Shown here: positions 1 to 6,891 of the stretch, in pieces | Layout: each line of letters opens with the position of its first letter | How positions within the stretch are numbered: the first letter of the stretch is position 1 | Assembly: GCA_034431315.1 (NCBI GenBank) | Contig: DAOUDK010000136.1 | Span: 1-11,259, forward strand | DNA from: JAUWOY01 sp034431315 | GTDB lineage: Bacteria > Chloroflexota > Anaerolineae > VGOG01 | Reading direction: 5' to 3' | DNA length: 11,259 nt | Notes under the pieces: generated by a model | Databases searched by the model: none | What the model was told of the DNA's origin: nothing | What the model saw: only the letters and a program-made list of their open reading frames with translations | Made by a program: the position numbers and the translations under genes

Positions 1-348
1 GTCGGAGAGAACGCTCTCCGGCAAAACTGCCTACCATAAACCAGTTGAAACAATGGAAAACCATCTGTTTACAACACGCAGGTTGTCCATAATTCGATTA
101 CTCCGACAGACTGCTAGAGAGGGGGAAAGCACAAGGCTTATCCGCCGGCAACGGCGGCTGCCTGCTTTCCTCTTTTCCTTTGTGCACCTGCTGTTTCCGC
201 TGATGGATATGTGGACAACTCCCCGCTCGCTCCGAGTTGCCCACATATCCACAGCCTCTATTACCACTTCAACTCAGCACCGTCCAGATTATCAAAATCA
301 AAGAAAGGAGGGGACAACCCGGGTAACATTTTCTTTTGACTTGACAGG
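1..348. other. Non-coding left flank with hairpin and inverted repeat
   Basis: I see no convincing gene here; an open frame from 53 runs through it, but its product has no recognisable family features. At the very edge, 1-9 can pair with 14-22 around an AACG loop (GC-rich, 9 bp with one G-T pair); no T-run follows, so it is not a typical + strand terminator. An inverted repeat lies at 204-251. A strong ribosome-binding-like stretch (AAAGGAGGGG, 304-313) has no start codon at a usable distance downstream and may be a remnant. Confidence 0.5.
204..251. repeat. 18-bp-arm inverted repeat with DnaA-box-like ends
   Basis: Arms 204-221 and 234-251 are reverse complements with a single mismatch (A215 against C240), separated by a 12-base spacer. 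The left arm contains TTGTCCACA on the minus strand (210-218), and the right arm runs into ATATCCACA on the plus strand (245-253). Each differs at one position from the DnaA box TTATCCACA. Weaker relatives are at 83-91 (TTGTCCATA), 138-146 (TTATCCGCC) and 237-245 (TTGCCCACA). It could be a DnaA-binding region, an operator, or a site for the adjacent recombinase; the sequence alone does not decide. Confidence 0.55.
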
Positions 349-825
349 ATGAGCAAGGGAGCAGTGTTGTATGCCAGGGTGAGCGGTGACGACCGAGGAA
401 AAGAGGGGCGCAACCTGGCAGGGCAGTTAGAAATGTGCCGGGAGTATGCTGAGCGCCATGGCTGGCATGCCGTGGCAGAACTCGCAGAGGATGACAGGGG
501 AGCCTCAGGCGCAGCACTTGAGCTGCCCCAACTGGACCGAGTGCTTGAAATGGCGCGGGCCAATGAGTTTGATCTGTTGGTGACCAGAGAGATTGACCGC
601 TTGAGCCGCAATCTTGCCAAGCAGTTGATCGTAGAGCAGGAATTAAGGCGGGCTGGCGTAGAAATCCAATACGTCTTGGGCGACTATCCTGACACCCCAG
701 AGGGCAGCCTAATGAAGAATGTCAGAGCTGTCATAGCTGAGTACGAACGCCTCAAGATTGCCGAGCGAGTGGTACGAGGACGACGGAACATCGTGAAGAG
801 AGGACTTTGCTTTACGTATAGCTGA
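349..825 (+). CDS. Serine recombinase, catalytic domain only (truncated)
   Basis: This 158-residue frame is the N-terminal resolvase/invertase domain of a large serine recombinase, a site-specific DNA strand-exchange enzyme. Visible family features are the start LYARVSGDD with Arg10 and the nucleophile Ser12, the REIDRLSRN active-site segment near residue 80, and the long helix EYERLKIAERVVRGRR that links catalytic and DNA-binding domains. The frame stops at 823-825, where a normal protein would continue for some 250-350 residues through the recombinase and zinc-ribbon domains. Those are missing, but the family's C-terminal tail follows in another frame (803-1027), so this is a deletion relic, not a naturally small invertase. 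Only weak Shine-Dalgarno support (AGG) precedes the ATG; GTG at 364 and TTG at 367 are alternatives. It may still be translated, but target recognition should be lost. Confidence 0.8.
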   Translation: MSKGAVLYARVSGDDRGKEGRNLAGQLEMCREYAERHGWHAVAELAEDDRGASGAALELPQLDRVLEMARANEFDLLVTREIDRLSRNLAKQLIVEQELRRAGVEIQYVLGDYPDTPEGSLMKNVRAVIAEYERLKIAERVVRGRRNIVKRGLCFTYS

Positions 826-1027
826 AGGACTGGAGTACGCCGACGAGGACTTTGAGACGCGACGACAGGTGATAGAAATGCTGGACGTGCGGGTAACGTT
901 GACACTGGAGGATGGCGAAAAAGTGGCATACGTGCGGGGCGTACTTGGCGATGCTAGTTTATCGGTTGCGTCTACTATTTTGTCAAATTGCAAATCGGCA
1001 AGGGCATTTGCCAATCGAGCCAAATGA
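803..1027 (+). pseudogene. C-terminal remnant of the large serine recombinase
   Basis: Reading from 803 in a frame shifted relative to 349-825 gives DFALRIAEGLEYADEDFETR, then RRQVIEMLDVRVTLTLEDG and a short tail ending at TGA 1025-1027. The pattern of acidic-Phe-Glu-x-Arg-Arg followed by (I/L)(E/D)-x-LDVRV-T is typical of the last 60-80 residues of large serine recombinases. It has no start codon or ribosome site of its own. With the upstream catalytic domain it indicates one ancestral gene that lost about 700-1000 bp from its middle; the junction lies near 795-805. The promoter of the following operon overlaps its 3' end. Confidence 0.7.
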
Positions 1028-1036
1028 TAGTAAAAT
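1008..1036 (+). promoter_or_regulatory. Sigma-70-type promoter for the 1175-4835 operon
   Basis: TTGCCA (1008-1013) and TAAAAT (1031-1036) are separated by exactly 17 bp; each hexamer matches the consensus at five of six positions. Transcription would start near 1043 and give a leader of about 130 nt containing the inverted repeat at 1070-1139. It is the best promoter candidate upstream of the acetyltransferase-like gene. Confidence 0.6.
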
Positions 1037-1069
1037 ATGAATTAAGTCAGGAACTTTTCTCCCGCTCGC

Positions 1070-1139
1070 CGAAGGTCTCCCGACCGAGGCGAACTGGGCC
1101 CTTCGACAAGATCAGGACAGGCTCGGTCAGAGACCTTCG
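1070..1139. repeat. Inverted repeat enclosing an interspersed repeat copy
   Basis: Arm 1070-1088 pairs with 1122-1139 with a small internal irregularity (7 bp, then an asymmetric 3/2-nt step, then 9 bp: CGAAGGTCT against AGACCTTCG at the outer end). The spacer contains the repeat at 1097-1118. In the operon leader RNA this would be a long stem-loop. No T-run follows, so a simple intrinsic terminator is unlikely. It looks like a small mobile-like palindromic element. Confidence 0.65.
1097..1118 (+). repeat. Interspersed repeat (PFDKLRT type), copy 1
   Basis: This 22-bp stretch matches 2222-2243 at 21 of 22 positions; the only difference is A1111 against C2236. It belongs to the CCCTTCGAC...TCAGGAC family of dispersed repeats that in one frame encodes PFDKLRT and on the other strand RPELVEG, strings I recall from many unrelated bacterial proteins. 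This copy is non-coding. Confidence 0.75.
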
Positions 1140-1174
1140 CCCAGCACAAGGGTACAAACACTGAGAGGTAAGAC

Positions 1175-2178
1175 TTGATCAAAACCTTCGATGTTCGCAA
1201 TGTCCTCTTGGTTAACAAATTGCAGGATCAAGGCCTGCTGCTTAACCTGGAGGAGGCATTGACTCAAACATATAGGCATAGGCCGCTTTTAGCAGCGCTG
1301 GTGGGGTGGCTCTCCTTACAAGGGGCAGGGGTCTCTACCTATGTGTGCGATGAGATGGAAGGTGATCGGCAAATGGCAGGCTTCGCCCAGGTGCGCCTGA
1401 GAAAGGAGAGTTCCGAAGCCGATGTAGTTTACTTGGCCCCTTCCCTGTCAGCGGCTGGAGAAGCCATGACCATCTGGCGGCGCCTGTTAGAGAAACTGTG
1501 CCGTGAGGCCGGGGAGCAGGGTATCCAGCGCATCTTTGCTCGCCTGCCTGAGGATGGGCTCGAGGTCGCAGCCTTCCAACTGGTGGGGTTCAGCATCTAC
1601 ACTCAGGAAGACATCTTCCGCCTGGCGAAGATGCCACCCGGTCTGCCTAGCCCTGAAAAGAAAACCGTACGCCCCCAGCAGCCCGCCGATGGCTGGGGAC
1701 TGCAAGGACTCTATGCCGCCATTGCCCCTCGCATGGTGCAACAAGTGGAGAACTTGACGGCAAAAAAGTGGGAGGCTACACCTGGCCCGTGGCTGAGGCC
1801 AGCCAGACGCGAGGGCTGGGTGCTGGAGGATAAGGGAAAAGTCATAGGCTACGCGCGGATTCGCCAAGGACAGACCGGCCACTGGCTAGAAATGCTCCTC
1901 CATCCCCAGGCCTACGAGCGAGCCGACGAGCTCGTCGTCCAATCGCTTTCTCTCCTGGCGGAATATCCGCCCCTCCCCATCTACTGCTGTTTGCGAAGGT
2001 ATCAAGGCGGGATTAGGGTTCCGCTCGAGGCCCAGGGTTTTCAACTCTTCGCCAGCCAATGTGTGATGATCAAGCACACCACCGTCCGGGTTAGGAAGCC
2101 AGTCTTGAAGCTGGTACCAGCCCTGGAGAAGAGAGCCGAGGCAGCCACCCCGATGATGAAAACGCAAGGAAATGTCAA

Positions 2179-2182
<4 letters not shown>
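1175..2182 (+). CDS. Tandem GNAT acetyltransferase-like protein, substrate unknown
   Basis: The 335-residue product appears to consist of two acetyltransferase-fold halves, roughly 1-150 and 185-305. Each has a beta-strand of the type (M/V)(A/I)G(F/Y)A(Q/R)(V/I)R followed by a helix and a late beta segment (VGFSIYTQEDIFRL; QGFQLFASQCVMIKH). I do not see a clear acetyl-CoA pyrophosphate loop (R/QxxGxG/A) in either half, so enzymatic activity is uncertain. The TTG start is chosen because GAGAGG (1163-1168) sits 6 nt upstream. The gene is first after the promoter at 1008-1036, and its stop overlaps the next start as ATGA, implying translational coupling. Its last codons lie at the edge of a 7-bp repeat array (2171-2199). 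The product seems cytoplasmic; no signal or membrane segment is visible. Confidence 0.6.
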
Positions 2183-3821
<1,639 letters not shown>

Positions 3822-3825
<4 letters not shown>

Positions 3826-4487
3826 GGGAAGAAGAGAACTTGAGTTTATTCATCACCTTCGAAGGCCCTGAGGGCAGCGGCAAGACGACGCAGATAGAGC
3901 TTTTGAGCAGTTATCTTGAGGAGAAGGGCTATCCCGTGCTGGCCACGCGCGAACCAGGGGGGACGAGCATCGGCGACCAGATCCGAGCCATCCTCCTCGA
4001 TCCCCAAAACACCGAGATGCTGCCCGCCAGCGAGGCTCTGCTCTTCTCCGCAGCGCGGGCTCAGATAGTCAATCAGGTCATCCGCCCCCACCTGGCACGA
4101 GGTGGCATCGTCCTCTGTGATCGCTACGCCGATTCGACCCTGGCCTACCAGGGTTACGGCCATGGCCTGGAGCTGGAGACGCTGCACACCATCACCGCCC
4201 TCGCCACCGGGGGGCTGAAGCCGGATCTGACGGTCTATTTGGATGTTGACGTTGAGGACGGATTGCGGCGCAAGCTGGCGGCGCACAAAGCGGGCCATGC
4301 GGAGTGGAATCGCCTGGACCGACAGGATGCGGCCTTCCACCGCCGAGTGAGGGAGAGCTACCTGCAGATGGCAGCCAGAGAGCCCAATCGCTGGTTGCTG
4401 ATTGACGCCACCCAACCCCTGGAGGTCATCCAGGCCTCGATCAGGGCTGGGGTGGAAGCGAAGTTGGATGCCAGACGTAATCGCTAA
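3822..4487 (+). CDS. tmk: Thymidylate kinase
   Basis: This enzyme phosphorylates dTMP to dTDP with ATP, feeding dTTP synthesis. The 221-residue product has the P-loop GPEGSGKT (15-22), the TREPGGTSIGDQIR substrate segment, the CDRYADSTLAYQGYG motif (DRY/S signature) and a LID region RKLAAHKAGHAEWNRLDRQD. All key motifs are present and the length is normal. GTG at 3822 overlaps the upstream TGA (GTGA). An alternative TTG at 3840 would give MSLFITFEGPEGSGKTT, closer to many family N-termini, with GAAGAG just upstream; I cannot decide between them. The gene is coupled to the R3H ATPase upstream and followed directly by the c-di-AMP receptor gene, as in the tmk-darA order of Bacillus. Confidence 0.96.
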
Positions 4488-4505
4488 GTGGGGGTGATTG
4501 CCGAG

Positions 4506-4835
4506 ATGAAATTGATCATGAGCATTGTTAACCGCGACGATGCCAGGGGATTGGTCGAGGCTCTGCTAAGGGAGGGACACCGGGCAACGATGGTCAGCAC
4601 GACCGGAGGTTTCTTGCGGGCAGGGAACACGACTATCTATGTGGGCGCCGAGGACGAGAAGGTAGACGAAGTGCTGCGGTTGATCGAGGAGAACTGCCAC
4701 ACCAGAACCGAGTACGTTAACCCCTTACCGCCCATGATGGAGGCAGGGGAGTTGTATATACCCACCCCTGTGGAGGTGCAGGTAGGCGGGGCTACGGTCT
4801 TCGTCGTTGACGTGGAGCGTTACGAGAAGCTCTAG
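4506..4835 (+). CDS. darA: Cyclic-di-AMP receptor, PII-like (DarA/PstA family)
   Basis: This is a small cytoplasmic trimeric PII-like signalling protein that binds cyclic di-AMP; its downstream target is unknown in most bacteria. The 109-residue product carries the family signatures TTGGFLRAGNTTIYVG (nucleotide-binding loop) and VEVQVGGATVFVVDV near the C-terminus. I chose ATG 4506 because GGGGGTGAT (4490-4498, 8 of 9 to the anti-16S complement GGAGGTGAT) lies 7 nt upstream, and the N-terminus MKLIMSIV matches the family pattern. A GTG at 4488, directly after the tmk stop, is in frame but would place the ribosome site inside the gene. It is last in the operon and ends 3 bp from the convergent fmdB-type gene. 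Confidence 0.93.
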   Translation: MKLIMSIVNRDDARGLVEALLREGHRATMVSTTGGFLRAGNTTIYVGAEDEKVDEVLRLIEENCHTRTEYVNPLPPMMEAGELYIPTPVEVQVGGATVFVVDVERYEKL

Positions 4836-4838
4836 CTG

Positions 4839-5228
4839 CTAAAACTCGCCTTCGGCGCCTGGCTCGCCTCCCAGATCGGGCATGGACTCCTCAATGTCCT
4901 CCGGGCTCTGTCCGGACTCCAGCCTGTCTATGACCTCATTGAACTCCGGCCCCAAGTCCTCACCCATCTCCCGGCTCATCTTACGCATCCAGCGACCCAT
5001 TGATTTTGGATCGTTCTCGTCCAGGCCAGCCAGGCTGCTGGGGTCGGCCAGATTCTCCAGGCGGCTATCCTCGGACCTGGCCACAGCGACGCGAGAGACC
5101 AGGCGGGTCAGGCGCTCTCCACTGCAGAAGGAACAGCGGGGCGGAGTCTCCTCAATTACCAAGAAGCTCCGCCAGAAGAGAGTCACCCGCCGCCCACAGT
5201 CGTTGCAACGATATTCATAGATTGGCAA
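4839..5228 (-). CDS. FmdB-family zinc-ribbon protein, TTG start
   Basis: The product (129 residues) has the canonical FmdB N-terminus MPIYEYRCNDCG, and a zinc ribbon formed by Cys8, Cys11, Cys32 and Cys35, followed by an acidic tail rich in Glu, Asp and Gly. FmdB-type proteins are putative regulatory zinc-ribbon proteins of unknown partner. An ATG at 5232-5234 is two codons upstream, but it is only 0-1 nt from the perfect ribosome site AGGAGGT (5235-5241). TTG at 5226-5228 is 6 nt away and restores the family N-terminus, so I call that start. The gene has its own promoter (5291-5319) and converges on the c-di-AMP receptor gene with a 3-bp gap, leaving no room for a separate terminator. Confidence 0.85.
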   Translation of the reverse strand: MPIYEYRCNDCGRRVTLFWRSFLVIEETPPRCSFCSGERLTRLVSRVAVARSEDSRLENLADPSSLAGLDENDPKSMGRWMRKMSREMGEDLGPEFNEVIDRLESGQSPEDIEESMPDLGGEPGAEGEF

Positions 5229-5234
5229 AGTCAT

Positions 5235-5241
5235 ACCTCCT
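5235..5241 (-). promoter_or_regulatory. Ribosome-binding site that decides the fmdB-type start
   Basis: AGGAGGT on the minus strand directly abuts ATG 5234-5232 and lies 6 nt before TTG 5228-5226. Normal spacing favours the TTG. Confidence 0.75.
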
Positions 5242-5248
5242 GGGGAAT

Positions 5249-5277
5249 GAGTAACGAGGCGCTGGCCCTCATCACTC
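5249..5277. repeat. Imperfect inverted repeat with GTAACGA heptamers
   Basis: GAGTAACGAGG (5249-5259) and CCTCATCACTC (5267-5277) are reverse complements at 9 of 11 positions. The left side reads GGAATGA, GTAACGA in 7-bp phase (5244-5257). The same heptamer forms the inverted pair inside priA (9085-9170), so this may be a decayed copy of that element in the fmdB leader. Confidence 0.45.
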
Positions 5278-5290
5278 TTTGATTATCGTA

Positions 5291-5319
5291 ATTATAGCTC
5301 AAATCGCTCCTGGAATCAA
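5291..5319 (-). promoter_or_regulatory. Sigma-70-type promoter of the fmdB-type gene
   Basis: On the minus strand TTGATT (5319-5314) and a perfect TATAAT (5296-5291) are spaced by exactly 17 bp. Transcription would start near 5284, giving a leader of about 55 nt that contains the small inverted repeat at 5249-5277. No comparably good promoter was seen for gmk on the other strand. Confidence 0.7.
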
Positions 5320-5325
5320 GTCGAA

Positions 5326-5353
5326 ATTGGGTATTGGATATTGGCTATTAGAA
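5326..5353 (+). repeat. Degenerate 7-bp array over the gmk start
   Basis: Units ATTGGGT, ATTGGAT, ATTGGCT, ATTAGAA follow each other without gaps (5326, 5333, 5340, 5347). The TTG start codon assigned to gmk (5341) lies inside the third unit, so the first codons of gmk are repeat-derived. Confidence 0.65.
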
Positions 5354-6006
5354 TCTCAAACCCAGCGGAACACGATCCGTATCACTTAGAATCCAACCCG
5401 CTACTGGTCGTCATCTCCGGCCCTTCAGGCGTAGGGAAGGACGCTACCTTGAACCGCATGGAGGAAATGGGCTATCCCTTTCACTTCGTGGTCACGACCA
5501 CCACGCGGCCCAGAAGGCCCAACGAGGTGGATGGGGTGGATTATCATTTTGTTTCCGAGCAGGAATTCGCCGAGATGTTGGAGAAAGACGAACTTCTGGA
5601 ACACGCCATCGTCTATGGGCAACACAAGGGCATCCCCAAGAAGCAGGTGCGGGAAGCTCTGGAAAGCGGCAAGGACGTCATCATGCGCATAGACGTCCAG
5701 GGTGCGGCCACCATTCGCCACATCGTGCCCCAGGCCGTCCTCATCTTCCTCACCGCTTCCTCAGAGGAGGAGCTGAGCCGACGACTTGAAAAGCGCAAGA
5801 CCGAGACCCCCGAAGGCTTGGAGAGGCGTATCGCCACAGCTTGGGAGGAGATGAAGCGACTGGATGAGTTTGACTACGTGGTGGTTAACTGCGATAATCA
5901 TCTCGATGAGACAGTGGAGACCATTGCCGCTATCATCACCGCCGAGAAGTGCAAAGTGAAACAGCGAAAGATCGAATTGCGAGGAGGCGTTCGATGGGAG
6001 AAGTAA
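5341..6006 (+). CDS. gmk: Guanylate kinase
   Basis: It phosphorylates GMP to GDP with ATP. The 221-residue product shows the P-loop GPSGVGKD (27-34), the GMP-binding segment TTTTRPRRPNEVDGVDYHFV, IDVQGAATI and the LID-type stretch RRLEKRKTETPEGLERRI. The P-loop continues K-D-A-T where many guanylate kinases have K-(S/G)-T; I believe acidic residues occur here in some bacterial lineages but cannot verify it. The start is uncertain: TTG 5341 lies in a 7-bp repeat array with no good ribosome site, and about 20 residues precede the first conserved strand (LLVVISG), so the first dozen codons are not conserved family sequence. Its 3' end overlaps the MEMO1-family gene by 13 bp. Confidence 0.93.
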   Translation: MAIRISNPAEHDPYHLESNPLLVVISGPSGVGKDATLNRMEEMGYPFHFVVTTTTRPRRPNEVDGVDYHFVSEQEFAEMLEKDELLEHAIVYGQHKGIPKKQVREALESGKDVIMRIDVQGAATIRHIVPQAVLIFLTASSEEELSRRLEKRKTETPEGLERRIATAWEEMKRLDEFDYVVVNCDNHLDETVETIAAIITAEKCKVKQRKIELRGGVRWEK

Positions 6007-6851
6007 AAGCAGGAGGTATCCGGCAGTCCGTCATCGCTGGCAGTTGGTACCCCGGCCAGCCCGATGTGCTGCGGCGGACGCTGGAGGGCTATTTGGCGGA
6101 CGCCGAAAAAGTGAAACTGGAGGGGGAATTGAAGGCGCTCATCAGCCCCCACGCCGGCTATGCCTATTCCGGCCCCACAGCGGCCTATGCCTATCAGCAA
6201 CTGGAGGACGGCCCCGCTTTCGAGACTGTAGCCGTCCTCTCACCTCTCCACCAGGCGTTCTTGGGCCGCTTCGCCGTCACCAGGGCGGGCTATTACGAGA
6301 CCCCGCTGGGGCTGGTGGAAGTGGACGCCGAGTTGGTGGAGGCGCTGGACAAGGAGGTGACGCTGAACCGCGTAGGGCTCGACCGCGAGCACTCACTGGA
6401 AATCCAGCTCCCCTTCCTTCAGCAGATTCTGGGCGCCTTCACTCTGCTGCCGGTGATGTTGGGCGAACCCCTGACCAGCGACCGAAGTCTGGCGGCTTGC
6501 CGTGAGTTGAGTGCGGCTCTGGCCAAGCTGCTGCGTGATAGAAAAGCGCTCATCGTCGCCAGCACCGACCTGTCGCATCTCTACGACTACGACGAAGTCA
6601 TCCGCCACGACAGGGTAATGACCGAGCTGGTGGAAAGCTTCGACGTCGAGGGGTTGGCTCAGGCTCTCATGGAAGGCCGCTGCCAGGCCTGCGGTGGGGC
6701 TCCTGTGGTGGCCGCGCTCCTGACCGCGCAAGCTTTGGGCGCGAACCGGGCCACGGTGCTCCATTACACCAACTCCGGCGACGTGACCGGTAACCGCCGG
6801 CCCGGCAGCTACACCGTCGGCTACATGGCAGCAGCTATTTACCAGGCTTAG
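5994..6851 (+). CDS. MEMO1-family protein (AmmeMemoRadiSam system protein B)
   Basis: The 285-residue product belongs to the MEMO1 family, related in fold to extradiol dioxygenases and often encoded with an AMMECR1 protein and a radical SAM enzyme; its reaction is not settled. Expected metal/active-site residues are visible: His53 in SPHAGYAYSG, His86 in LSPLHQAF, Asp192 and His195 in STDLSH, and Cys230/Cys233 in CQACGG. REHSLEIQLPFL and LHYTNSGDVTG are also family-typical. ATG 5994 is chosen over in-frame upstream codons because AGGAGG (5982-5987) lies 6 nt before it. It overlaps gmk by 13 bp, implying coupling. No AMMECR1 or radical SAM partner is in this window. Confidence 0.92.
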   Translation: MGEVKAGGIRQSVIAGSWYPGQPDVLRRTLEGYLADAEKVKLEGELKALISPHAGYAYSGPTAAYAYQQLEDGPAFETVAVLSPLHQAFLGRFAVTRAGYYETPLGLVEVDAELVEALDKEVTLNRVGLDREHSLEIQLPFLQQILGAFTLLPVMLGEPLTSDRSLAACRELSAALAKLLRDRKALIVASTDLSHLYDYDEVIRHDRVMTELVESFDVEGLAQALMEGRCQACGGAPVVAALLTAQALGANRATVLHYTNSGDVTGNRRPGSYTVGYMAAAIYQA

Positions 6852-6855
6852 CCGG

Positions 6856-6890
6856 TTTGAAGTTTAGAGTTTGAAGTTGGAAGTTCTGTA
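6856..6890 (+). repeat. Degenerate 7-bp array between MEMO1 gene and priA
   Basis: Units TTTGAAG, TTTAGAG, TTTGAAG, TTGGAAG, TTCTGTA run in strict 7-bp phase and fill almost the whole 40-bp gap between the two genes. The GGAAG of the fourth unit (6879-6883) is the only ribosome-site candidate for priA, 8 nt before its ATG, so the repeat may supply the translation signal. Confidence 0.65.
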
Positions 6891-6891
6891 G

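Noticed and set aside
1..22. GC-rich hairpin as an intrinsic terminator
   Set aside because: It is not followed by a T-run on the + strand, and the other side is outside the window, so a terminator on the - strand cannot be judged.
1..348. Confident replication origin (oriC)
   Set aside because: Only two near-consensus DnaA boxes, no AT-rich unwinding region I could recognise and no dnaA/dnaN/rpmH in view; kept only as a question.
53..352. Open frame of 99 codons on the + strand in the left flank
   Set aside because: No ribosome site, no recognisable family features, composition of non-coding DNA, and it overlaps the inverted repeat and the recombinase start.
4488..4505. GTG start for the c-di-AMP receptor directly after the tmk stop
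   Set aside because: The best ribosome site (4490-4498) lies inside this extension and points to ATG 4506, which gives the family-typical N-terminus.
5949..5993. Upstream in-frame ATG for the MEMO1-family gene
   Set aside because: It would add 15 residues without family similarity inside gmk, while ATG 5994 has AGGAGG at ideal spacing.
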